Shown here: positions 57,049-64,000 of the stretch, piece after piece | How the letters are laid out: the number at the start of each line of letters is the position of its first letter | How positions within the stretch are numbered: position 1 is the first letter of the stretch | DNA from: Pseudaminobacter soli (ex Li et al. 2025) | GTDB lineage: Bacteria > Pseudomonadota > Alphaproteobacteria > Rhizobiales > Rhizobiaceae | Length of the DNA: 64,000 nucleotides | Assembly: GCF_003012705.1 (NCBI RefSeq) | Contig: NZ_PXYL01000019.1 | Coordinates: 1-64,000, forward strand | Direction: 5' to 3' | Position numbers and translations under genes: made by a program | Notes under the pieces: model-generated | The model's input: the letters and a program-made list of their open reading frames with translations, nothing else | Databases searched by the model: none | Told to the model about the DNA's origin: nothing

Positions 57049-58395
57049 ATGGGCGGCACCGGCGTCATCGACAATTTCCTGGGCGTCTTCACCCGCTACA
57101 TCGATTCAGGCTTTGGCCTGCTCAGCGGGGACGTCGCGTTCATCGCCACGTCGCTCATCGTCATCGATGTGACGCTGGCCGCCCTGTTCTGGAGCTGGGG
57201 CGCCGATGACGACATCATCGCCCGCCTCGTGAAGAAAACGTTGTTCGTCGGCGTCTTCGCCTATCTGATCTCCAACTGGAACCATCTCGCCCGCATTGTC
57301 TTCGAGAGCTTCGCAGGGCTCGGATTGAAAGCTTCTGGCACAGGCTTCTCCGTCACGGATCTCTTGCGTCCCGGCAAGGTGGCGCAGACCGGCCTCGATG
57401 CCGGACGGCCGCTGCTCGAATCCATCACCGACCTCATGGGCTGGGTCGCCTTCTTTGAAAATTTCATCCAGATCGCGTGTCTTTTGTTCGCCTGGGCGCT
57501 GATCCTGCTCGCCTTCTTCATCCTGGCGGTCCAGCTCTTCGTCACGCTGATCGAGTTCAAGCTGGCGACGCTCGCCGGCTTCGTGCTGATCCCGTTCGGC
57601 CTGTTTGGCAAGTCGGCCTTCATGGCCGAGCGCGTGCTCGGCAATGTCATCTCCTCCGGCATCAAGGTGCTGGTGCTCGCCGTCATTATCGGCATCGGCT
57701 CGACCTTGTTTTCCGAGTTCACGCAAGGTTTCGGTGGCCAGACGCCGACCATCGATGACGCCATGGCGATCGTGCTCGCCGCGCTTTCCCTGCTCGGCCT
57801 CGGCATCTTCGGACCCGGCATCGCGAATGGCCTCGTCTCCGGCGGCCCGCAGCTTGGCGCCGGCGCCGCTGTCGGCACGGGTCTTGCCGCCGGCGGCATG
57901 ATCGCGGCCGGTGCCGCAACTGCCGGTGCTGTTGCCTCCGGCGGCGCGGCGCTGGCCAATGGCGCTGGCGCAGCCGCTCGTGGCGGCGCGGCCGTCGCGG
58001 GTGGAGCGTCCACTGCCTACAGCCTCGGTGCTGCCGGTCAGTCCGGCGCTTCCGCCGTTGCGTCGGGCATCGGCAATGTCGCGAGCACCGGGGCGCGGGC
58101 AGCCACCTCGCCCTTGAAGCGCGCCGCGATGAGCGCGGCCGACAGCCTGAAGTCCAGCTTCGAGGCGGGTTCACGCGCTGCGACCGAGATCTCCGACGGC
58201 ACAATGCGCGACGGCGGAGCAACTCAAAGCGCGCCATCCGCCTCGGCGCCCGCCGCAGCAGGCCCGCCAGCCTGGGCCAAGCGCATGAAACGCTCGCAGC
58301 AACTCACCCACGGCGTCCAGGCCGCAGCTCACGCCGTAAAATCCGGCGACAGCCACGGCGGCGGCTCTTCCGTCAATGTCTCCGAAAGCAATTGA
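57049..58395 (+). CDS. trbL: Conjugal transfer membrane protein TrbL
   Basis: A 448-residue polytopic protein (VirB6 counterpart) of the mating-pair channel. GVIDNFLGVFTRYIDSGFGLLSGDVAFIATSLIVIDVTLAALFW begins the membrane region; helices continue to about residue 290, including IEFKLATLAGFVLIPFGLFGKSAFMAERVLG. The alanine/glycine-rich tail after residue 300 is low-complexity, as usual for the family. ATG follows the trbK stop by one base. Confidence 0.92.
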   Translation: MGGTGVIDNFLGVFTRYIDSGFGLLSGDVAFIATSLIVIDVTLAALFWSWGADDDIIARLVKKTLFVGVFAYLISNWNHLARIVFESFAGLGLKASGTGFSVTDLLRPGKVAQTGLDAGRPLLESITDLMGWVAFFENFIQIACLLFAWALILLAFFILAVQLFVTLIEFKLATLAGFVLIPFGLFGKSAFMAERVLGNVISSGIKVLVLAVIIGIGSTLFSEFTQGFGGQTPTIDDAMAIVLAALSLLGLGIFGPGIANGLVSGGPQLGAGAAVGTGLAAGGMIAAGAATAGAVASGGAALANGAGAAARGGAAVAGGASTAYSLGAAGQSGASAVASGIGNVASTGARAATSPLKRAAMSAADSLKSSFEAGSRAATEISDGTMRDGGATQSAPSASAPAAAGPPAWAKRMKRSQQLTHGVQAAAHAVKSGDSHGGGSSVNVSESN

Positions 58396-58397
58396 CC

Positions 58398-59087
58398 ATG
58401 AACGTCTTCAAAAGACCATCAACCCACTACGGAAAAACTCCACAGCCCGAGACGCCGTACCAACGTGCCGCGCAGGTCTGGGACGATCGCATCGGCTCCG
58501 CGCGCGTGCAGGCCCGCAACTGGCGTTACATGGCGTTCGGCTGCCTGGCTCTGTCCGCCGGCCTGGCGGGTGGCCTCGTCTGGCAATCCGCCAGCGGTAC
58601 CATCGTCCCCTGGGTCGTGCAGGTCGACAAACTCGGCCAGGCGCAGGCGATTGCGCCGGCCGTAGCCGACTACCGGCCGTCCGACCCGCAGATCGCCTTC
58701 CACCTCGCGCGCTTCATCGAGCAGGTCCGCTCGATCCCGGCCGACGCGATCATCGTGCGGCAGAACTGGCTGCGCGCCTATGACTTCACCACGCAGGCCG
58801 GTGCGCTTGCCCTCAACGACTATGCGCGCGCCAACGACCCCTTCACCAAGGTCGGCAAGCAGCAGGTCGCCGTCGAGGTGTCGAGCGTCATCCGGGCCTC
58901 GCCGGACTCGTTTCGAATTGCCTGGACCGAGCGCCGCTACCAGGACGGCTCGCTTACCGCGACCGAGCGCTGGTCCGCCATCCTCACCATCGTCGTGCAA
59001 ACGCCGCGCGACGCCGAAAAGCTTCGGGCCAATCCGCTCGGAATCTACGTCAACGCCATCAACTGGTCGAAGGAGCTGGGACAATGA
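58398..59087 (+). CDS. trbF: Conjugal transfer protein TrbF
   Basis: A 229-residue VirB8 counterpart. One N-terminal helix (YMAFGCLALSAGLAGGLVWQ) followed by a periplasmic NTF2-like domain: PWVVQVDKLGQAQAI, HLARFIEQVRSIPAD and WTERRYQDGSLTATERWSAILTIV. It is the assembly hub of the type IV channel. Spaced two bases after trbL; overlaps trbG by ATGA. Confidence 0.92.
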   Translation: MNVFKRPSTHYGKTPQPETPYQRAAQVWDDRIGSARVQARNWRYMAFGCLALSAGLAGGLVWQSASGTIVPWVVQVDKLGQAQAIAPAVADYRPSDPQIAFHLARFIEQVRSIPADAIIVRQNWLRAYDFTTQAGALALNDYARANDPFTKVGKQQVAVEVSSVIRASPDSFRIAWTERRYQDGSLTATERWSAILTIVVQTPRDAEKLRANPLGIYVNAINWSKELGQ

Positions 59088-60109
59088 CGCCTGCCTTCCG
59101 CACAGCCGGACAGCCGGCTCTCCGTAAGACCTCGCTTGCGCTTCTGCTGGCCTGCACCTCGGCGCTGGTCGGCTGCGCGACCAACACGCCACCGCCCGAG
59201 ATCAGCTACGACACCGCGGCGCCCGCCGTGCAGACGGTCGATCCGCCGTCGCCGGTGCGCATCGTCGAGCTGCCGAGGCCCCTGCCGCTTCCCGGCCAGA
59301 TGAAGCCTGTAGAAGGAACGCGCCAGGCGGCAGAACCAACCGACCCCGCCGCCCGCGTCAATCAGGCCAATGCGCAGGCCCGCGTGCAGCCGGTGCGCAA
59401 TGGCTTCATCAACTCCATGCAGGTCTATCCGTTCACCCAAGGGGCGCTCTATCAGGTCTACACCGCCGTCGGACAGATCACGGACATCGCGCTCCAGCCC
59501 GGCGAGCAGCTCGTCGGCACTGGTCCCGTGGCGGCCGGCGACACCGTGCGCTGGATCATCGGCGACACTGAGAGCGGCACCGGCGCGACGAAACAGGTTC
59601 ATATCCTGGTCAAGCCGACGCGGCCCGATCTTATGACGAACCTCGTCATCAACACCAATCTGCGCACCTATTACATGGAGCTGCGGTCGACGTCCTCGAC
59701 CTACATGGCGTCGGTCTCCTGGCAATATCCGCAGGACCAGCTCATTGCGTTGCGGCGGCAGAATGCTGAAGCCCATGCCGCGCAGCCCGTCTCGACCGGT
59801 GTCGATCTCGCCCGCGTCAATTTCCGCTATCAGGTGACGGGCGACCGCGCGCCGTGGCGGCCGCTGCGTGCCTTCGACGATGGTCGGCAGGTGTTCATCG
59901 AATTCCCGCGCGGCATCGGCCAGGGCGAAATGCCGCCGCTGTTCGTCGTCGGTCCCGAGGGCGCCACATCCGAACTCGTGAACTACCGCGTGCGCGGCAA
60001 CTACATGATCGTCGACCGGCTCTTCGCCGCCGCCGAACTCCGTTTCGGCGCCGACCGCAACCAAAAACGCGTGCGGATCTCGCGCACTGATGGAAGGCCC
60101 GCATCATGA
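59084..60109 (+). CDS. trbG: Conjugal transfer protein TrbG
   Basis: A 341-residue VirB9 counterpart with lipoprotein signal (SLALLLACTSALVGC, cysteine at about residue 31). The periplasmic part shows QVYPFTQGALYQVYTAVGQITDIALQPGEQL and RWIIGDTESGTGATKQVHILVKPTRPDL; the C-terminal beta domain ends in NYRVRGNYMIVDRLFAAAELRFG. Forms the outer-membrane core with TrbI. Confidence 0.92.
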   Translation: MTPAFRTAGQPALRKTSLALLLACTSALVGCATNTPPPEISYDTAAPAVQTVDPPSPVRIVELPRPLPLPGQMKPVEGTRQAAEPTDPAARVNQANAQARVQPVRNGFINSMQVYPFTQGALYQVYTAVGQITDIALQPGEQLVGTGPVAAGDTVRWIIGDTESGTGATKQVHILVKPTRPDLMTNLVINTNLRTYYMELRSTSSTYMASVSWQYPQDQLIALRRQNAEAHAAQPVSTGVDLARVNFRYQVTGDRAPWRPLRAFDDGRQVFIEFPRGIGQGEMPPLFVVGPEGATSELVNYRVRGNYMIVDRLFAAAELRFGADRNQKRVRISRTDGRPAS

Positions 60110-61326
60110 GCGAGGTCGAGACCGGAAAGGAAAAGGAGCCGGAGCCGTCCGGCGACGCCGGGGCCCTGCCGCTGACCGGCGTGCCCGCTGCACCGATGCG
60201 TCTGCGACCCGAACCGCCGCGCGTCACCAGGTTGTCCCGCAAGGTTCTGGTCGGTCTTGGTCTGGTTGCAAGCGTTGGGATCGGCGGCGCGTTGGTCTAC
60301 GCATTGCAAATCCAGGGCGGACGCCAGGGCAATGAGGAGCTTTACGCGACCGATAACCGTGCGACGCCAGATGGCCTGAACAGTCTTCCCCGCGACTACA
60401 CCGGGCCGGTGCTCGGCCCACCATTGCCCGGTGATCTGGGCCGGCCGATCCTCAACGCGCAGAGCGCCGCGCCGCCGCCGGCGATCGCTGCGCCCGATCC
60501 AGGCATCAGTGCAGAGGATCAACGGCGACTTCAAGAGCTCGAGTCGGCGCGGACAGCTCGACTGTTCGCCTCGACCGAGACGCGCAGTTCGACGCCGCAA
60601 CCGACGGCGGCCGTCACGACCGACACTGTCCCCACGCCCAATCTCGCGAATCTTGGCCTCGCACCCGAGGCGGCAACGCCGACCGCCCAGGACCGCCAGC
60701 TCGCCTTCCTGAACCAGACGCCGGACAAGCGCACGGCCTCACCCGATCGCGTGACCGCGCCAGAATCGACCAATGTGCTGCAGGCCGGCGCGGTGATCGC
60801 TGCGGCGCTCATCACTGGTATCCGTTCCGATCTGCCCGGTCAGATCACCGCCCAGGTCACAGAAAACATCTATGACAGCCCCACGGGCAAGATCCTGCTC
60901 ATTCCGCAGGGGACGCGCATTATCGGCCAGTACGACAATAGCGTTGGCTTCGGGCAACGCCGTGTCTTGCTGGTCTGGAATAGACTGATCTTCCCGAATG
61001 GCCGCTCGATTGTGTTGGAGCGCCAGCCGGGCGCGGATGCCGAGGGTTACGCAGGCCTTGAGGACGGCGTTGATTATCACTGGTGGGATCTCGCCGGGGC
61101 TGCCGCCCTTTCCACTCTGCTCGGTGTCGGCACCGCACTCGCCGCAGACGACAACGACCGCTTGATCAGGGCAATTCGCGGCGGCGCGCAGGACACCATC
61201 AACCAGGCCGGCCAACAGATCGTCCAACGCCAATTGCAGATCGCACCGACCCTGACGATCAGGCCCGGCTTCCTCGTGCGCGTCGTCGTCACGCGCGATC
61301 TTGTGCTCGAGCCCTATGGAGGTTGA
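60106..61326 (+). CDS. trbI: Conjugal transfer protein TrbI
   Basis: A 406-residue VirB10 counterpart. Single N-terminal transmembrane helix (VLVGLGLVASVGIGGALVYAL), proline-rich periplasmic linker, then the conserved beta-barrel domain with LQAGAVIAAALITGIRSDLPGQITAQVTENIYDSPTGKILLIPQGTRIIGQYD and GLEDGVDYHWWDLAGAAALSTLLGV. Completes the surviving part of the mating-pair genes. Overlaps trbG by four bases. Confidence 0.93.
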   Translation: MSEVETGKEKEPEPSGDAGALPLTGVPAAPMRLRPEPPRVTRLSRKVLVGLGLVASVGIGGALVYALQIQGGRQGNEELYATDNRATPDGLNSLPRDYTGPVLGPPLPGDLGRPILNAQSAAPPPAIAAPDPGISAEDQRRLQELESARTARLFASTETRSSTPQPTAAVTTDTVPTPNLANLGLAPEAATPTAQDRQLAFLNQTPDKRTASPDRVTAPESTNVLQAGAVIAAALITGIRSDLPGQITAQVTENIYDSPTGKILLIPQGTRIIGQYDNSVGFGQRRVLLVWNRLIFPNGRSIVLERQPGADAEGYAGLEDGVDYHWWDLAGAAALSTLLGVGTALAADDNDRLIRAIRGGAQDTINQAGQQIVQRQLQIAPTLTIRPGFLVRVVVTRDLVLEPYGG

Positions 61327-61327
61327 C

Positions 61328-61564
61328 ATGGCGAAGCTGAAACTTGGTCCGATCGCGGACGACAAGCCGGTGAAAGTGACGCTGGACCTTCCCGCCAGCC
61401 TTCATCGTGACCTGACCCTCTATTCTGAAATCCTGGCACGAGAGTCCGGTCGACCGACCGACCCCGTGCGATTGATCGTCCCGATGCTGGAGAAGTTCAT
61501 CGCCACGGATCGAGGCTTCGCGAAGGCCAAGAATGCCGCGGACGGTGGGCGTTCCGGTGGCTGA
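61328..61564 (+). CDS. DUF2274 family protein
   Basis: A 78-residue protein that regularly follows trbI in this element type: AKLKLGPIADDKPVKVTLDLPASLHRDLTLYSEILARESG. The KVTLDLPASLHRDLTLYSEIL segment has a ribbon-helix-helix flavour, so a small DNA-binding regulator is possible. It begins one base after the trbI stop. Confidence 0.85.
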   Translation: MAKLKLGPIADDKPVKVTLDLPASLHRDLTLYSEILARESGRPTDPVRLIVPMLEKFIATDRGFAKAKNAADGGRSGG

Positions 61565-61836
61565 TAGCTCTTATGCCCGGAAACTCCGCGGAACGCGACC
61601 TCACTGCGGGCCGGGCACCCGACCTATGTCTAGCCGGAACTAGCCGAACCCCCTACCCGACCACGACGGCCCTTCCCGGTGCCCATCCCGCGGCGCATGT
61701 TCACCCATGCGGGAGCGTGAGCCACCAATGATGGGCGAACCCGACGGTGACGCTGAGTGAGGGCCTCACTCCAAGGGTTTCACGCGCTCGACCAGCATTA
61801 GCCGCCCGGCGCTTGTACCGTTCAGAGGAGGATTTT
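61565..61836. other. Intergenic region before the AlpA-like gene
   Basis: 272 bases without a gene. An imperfect inverted repeat, GTTCACCCAT (about 61699) and ATGGGCGAAC (about 61732), differs by one base and could be an operator. Confidence 0.4.
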
Positions 61837-62076
61837 ATGTCAGCCACCAAATTCCTGACTGCGGAGGAAGTATCGGAGCGCTATCGCGGCGGAGTATCGT
61901 TAGGAACGCTTCGGAATTGGCGCGCCATGAAGATTGGGCCTTCCTTCGTAAAGGTCGGCAAAGCCGTGCTTTACCCGATCGACGAACTTGAAGCTTGGGA
62001 CGAAAAGAACAGGGTTCGTTGTCGTGCGTCAGCGCGGCTACCGGTGCGGCAAGGCGACCGACGCCATCCCGGATGA
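61837..62076 (+). CDS. AlpA-like helix-turn-helix protein
   Basis: A 79-codon frame. The first 55 residues are a MerR/AlpA-type HTH: KFLTAEEVSERYRGGVSLGTLRNWRAMKIGPSFVKVGKAVLYPIDELEAWDEKN. The last 25 residues are low-complexity and probably read past a frameshift or a lost stop. AGAGGAGG precedes the ATG. Excisionase- or repA-regulator-like role is inferred. Confidence 0.7.
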   Translation: MSATKFLTAEEVSERYRGGVSLGTLRNWRAMKIGPSFVKVGKAVLYPIDELEAWDEKNRVRCRASARLPVRQGDRRHPG

Positions 62077-62195
62077 CTGGAACTCATCGCCCAACAAGCG
62101 TGGTGATCGTCACCTGCGACGACCGCGCCGAGTATGTGCGCTATCGGCTGACCATCAATCGCGGGGGCACGTCGGCCACGATCGAAGAGCTGTGA
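62073..62195 (+). CDS. Possible small ORF, 40 residues
   Basis: ATG within the end of the AlpA-like frame; the translation TSVVIVTCDDRAEYVRYRLTINRGGTSATIEEL has protein-like composition. There is no ribosome-binding site. It may be the displaced 3' part of another gene. Confidence 0.25.
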   Translation: MTGTHRPTSVVIVTCDDRAEYVRYRLTINRGGTSATIEEL

Positions 62196-62314
62196 CGGTC
62201 GCCACCGATCCCAAGTCTGGCGACCACCGCCTGAAATCGCCGGGTTTCCGCAAGGTTGCCCGGCGCTTTGCTTTTCGCGGGCACCTATCGGGCAGGTTCA
62301 TCGCCTCGTGGGGT

Positions 62315-62641
62315 CTATTCGCCCCCTTCGGTCTTCCTTTTTTCCGCCAGCAGGATCTGCGCTGCCTCGATGACGGCTATAGCCTCTAGGATTGTCTCCT
62401 CAAATTCGGTGTCCGAGAAATCATCTACAAAGCCCGCTGCTTCGTTTAGGAAATAAACGACGTCCTCCTGGTTTGCGGTGCCGTTTGCCGGCGTCTCGGA
62501 AGGGCTGATCTCGTCCCGGTAGTCGCGGATAGTCGCGGCGGCGCGCTGCAATAGATGTGCGCGCGCCGCCATGGTGAGTTTGGGCACCTCGTTGGCGGCT
62601 CGCATAAGCTCCAAGATGAACGTGGCAGTATGATCGCTCAT
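62315..62641 (-). CDS. Hypothetical protein
   Basis: A 108-residue acidic, helical protein: ATFILELMRAANEVPKLTMAARAHLLQRAAATIRDYRDEI, then EDVVYFLNEAAGFVDDFSDTEFEETILEAIAVIEAAQILL. No family recognised; style resembles small rhizobial proteins of unknown function. ATG at 62641 is likely; a longer frame reads into a histidine-kinase remnant. Confidence 0.6.
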   Translation of the reverse strand: MSDHTATFILELMRAANEVPKLTMAARAHLLQRAAATIRDYRDEISPSETPANGTANQEDVVYFLNEAAGFVDDFSDTEFEETILEAIAVIEAAQILLAEKRKTEGGE

Positions 62642-62689
62642 AACCCGATCTAAGCCGCCGATCAGGATGCCTGCAACCGTAAATACCGG

Positions 62690-62871
62690 CCAGCGCCTCC
62701 TCGCCGGCGTCGCGCAGACAGGCGGTGAACAAGCTGATCGCGTGAATAGGCTGGCGCAGGTAGTGGCTGGCTTGTGCCAGGAACCTCGATTTCGACAGGC
62801 TTGCCTCTTGTGCCTCGTGGTAGGACTTATGCAGCTGGGCAAGCAGGACGTAGATAGACATCTGCCCCAAA
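62690..62871 (-). pseudogene. Sensor histidine kinase fragment
   Basis: LAQLHKSYHEAQEASLSKSRFLAQASHYLRQPIHAISLFTACLRD is an H-box (phosphoacceptor histidine in ASHYLRQP) of a hybrid sensor kinase. Nothing upstream or downstream of this dimerisation segment remains. Confidence 0.65.
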
Positions 62872-63015
62872 CACTCTCTCAGGCGTCCGGTTGGAAGGTG
62901 CGGACGTCCCTCTTGAAATTCGGAAAACTCAGAAACATATCGTGGCTGTGTCCGGCCGCTGTCGGTCGGGGACGACCCTAAACACCAACAATCGTTCAAT
63001 TGATTGGAGGATATG

Positions 63016-63315
63016 ATGAGCGACAGAATGTTCGACAGCCCCGTTTTTGTGAAGAGCGGGAAAAACCTGGTTCAAGAAATCGCCAGCCTGGAAGATGCTC
63101 TGGAATTTCTCTACGAATGGCCGAAGTGGCGGCGTGGAACGATCTACGTAACCGCGCTGAAAGCCTGCCAGCGGGCGTTTGATAGCGACTACCCGTTGAG
63201 TGCGGCGCGCGATGCGTTCGTCAGGTTTGCCAAGGAGAAGGGTATCTTCGAAGACGTGTCCATGCCCTTGCCTTGGATGGTAACGTCCAGTGGCCGCAGC
63301 GGAATGCCGGCCTGA
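63016..63315 (+). CDS. DUF982 family protein
   Basis: A 99-residue protein of the rhizobial DUF982 family: FDSPVFVKSGKNLVQEIASLEDALEFLYEWPKWRRGTIYVTALKACQRAFDSDYPLSAARDAFVRFAKEKGI. GGAGG lies 5 bases before the ATG at 63016 (ATG at 63013 is also possible). Members are numerous in rhizobial accessory DNA; function unknown. Confidence 0.82.
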   Translation: MSDRMFDSPVFVKSGKNLVQEIASLEDALEFLYEWPKWRRGTIYVTALKACQRAFDSDYPLSAARDAFVRFAKEKGIFEDVSMPLPWMVTSSGRSGMPA

Positions 63316-63809
63316 AATAGCTTTCTGAACGGGGACGGCTGCCTCATGCCGTCACCTTCGTCGTCCGCGAGACGGAGCGGTCGCGCGCATGGGCAACGGC
63401 CGCGTTCTTGACACTCGGAGACCATGGATATGCGTGATGGCGCGAAATTCAGTCCATCTCCGCAGACACGCGATCTCGCCGAAACTGATCCTGAGTGCAC
63501 GAGAGGCCGAACACGCGACGGGTTTTCAGGAGCCGAGACCAAACGACCGGTTCAGTTTTGGCCCGGGGTATGCTTCTGCTCTTCCGGGTGCACTGGACGG
63601 GCATCAGCAATGTGTGCCCGATGGATGACGGGATATCGACTGTGGGTGTCGAATGCGGAGTTCTCTGCTGCGTTGGGCATCCTTCGCTATGCTCGAGCAG
63701 CGTACTTGGGGACCGAGAAGGTTCAAGGCCGGCGCAAGCGCCGAACATGAGCCGTGCGCGCCGCCCATTTCCCGGCAAAAATCTTAACCCATGGCCAAAA
63801 GGCGCGTAC
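63316..63809. other. No recognisable gene
   Basis: About 490 bases downstream of the DUF982 gene and the htpG end. Frames are low-complexity on both strands. No repeat or RNA gene noted. Confidence 0.45.
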
Positions 63810-64000
63810 TCAGCCTTTGGACATACCCCGCGTAACGATGCGTGCAAGGCGTTCCGAGAAAGCTTTAGCGTCCAATGGTTTGTCACCGTCGAGCACACGC
63901 GCCTCGTCATAGAGCAGGTGTGCCGCGTCCTCCTTGAAGCTCCGCTCCTCGTTGCCAAGCCTCGCCAGTGCCATGATGAGTTCGTGCCGTGGGTTGATCT
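63810..64000 (-). CDS. htpG: Chaperone HtpG (Hsp90), C-terminal end only
   Basis: The last 62 residues of a minus-strand gene running off the window: INPRHELIMALARLGNEE, FKEDAAHLLYDEARVLDGDKPLDAKAFSERLARIVTRG. This is the C-terminal dimerisation domain of bacterial Hsp90. Nothing can be said of its upstream part or regulation. Confidence 0.8.
   Translation of the reverse strand, partial: INPRHELIMALARLGNEERSFKEDAAHLLYDEARVLDGDKPLDAKAFSERLARIVTRGMSKG

Noticed and set aside
1-64000. CRISPR arrays and rRNA genes
   Set aside because: No regularly spaced identical repeats and no rRNA-like segments were noticed on either strand.

Overview
The window looks like accessory DNA from a GC-rich alphaproteobacterium of the Hyphomicrobiales (a Mesorhizobium/Bradyrhizobium-like soil bacterium). 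Supporting signs are EcfG/RpoE2-type promoters, PRC-barrel, DUF3309 and YciE stress genes, a LuxI/LuxR pair, and a RepA/DUF2840/TraF/Trb module of the kind carried by rhizobial integrative elements. No tool or database was used; all family names come from reading the translated sequence.

Layout. 0-2.4 kb is a graveyard: a tRNA-like remnant, pieces of dnaE2, an IS5-type transposase, IS21 istB, an MFS pump and a FUSC protein, around one intact SDR gene. 2.7-8.1 kb holds an MFS exporter fused to a monooxygenase-like domain, a sorbosone-dehydrogenase-like lipoprotein with a DUF2231 partner, and an unknown membrane-anchored protein. 8.2-14.4 kb is a three-gene RND efflux operon with two adaptor proteins (TriABC-like) and a divergent TetR regulator. 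14.5-15.2 kb holds a broken sulfotransferase and a DUF4142 remnant.

15.2-33.9 kb is a general-stress island. It carries an ECF sigma factor, a divergent 60-residue NepR-like protein, DNA topoisomerase IB, PPK2, PRC-barrel proteins, DUF3309, an ElaB/YqjD-like protein, an Nramp-related transporter, a periplasmic PaoABC-like molybdoenzyme with a nonsense codon in its FAD subunit, YciE, a 25-residue membrane peptide, MgtC and a Tat-exported SDR. Eighteen sites of the form GGAAC-N17-(G/A)TT lie in this island and a nineteenth precedes the 45-48 kb operon; most sit 20-55 bases before a start codon. This makes a coherent RpoE2/EcfG regulon the main regulatory feature of the window.

35.7-43.6 kb is a polysaccharide locus: UDP-glucose dehydrogenase, UDP-glucuronate decarboxylase, a processive GT2 synthase and an extended-SDR epimerase in one operon, flanked by two Tat-exported GH10 xylanase-family enzymes. 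The simplest reading is synthesis and trimming of a UDP-xylose-derived, xylan-like polymer, built like a cellulose synthase operon with its cellulase. 44-48 kb holds an unknown protein and a stress-promoter-driven membrane operon (Ndi-like, DUF1469, DUF3618, YihY).

48.3-62 kb is a decayed conjugative element: ardC behind a large nested palindrome, a luxR-luxI-GNAT quorum-sensing operon, a truncated AlpA-like gene, repA with iteron-like repeats, DUF2840, traF, DUF736, a lytic transglycosylase, an oriT-like double inverted repeat, a chimeric ORF joining a relaxase N-terminus to a TrbJ C-terminus, then trbK-L-F-G-I and DUF2274. Coupling protein, TrbB/C/D/E and ParA genes are absent, so the element is probably not self-transmissible. 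62-64 kb has small genes, a histidine-kinase remnant and the 3' end of htpG running off the window.
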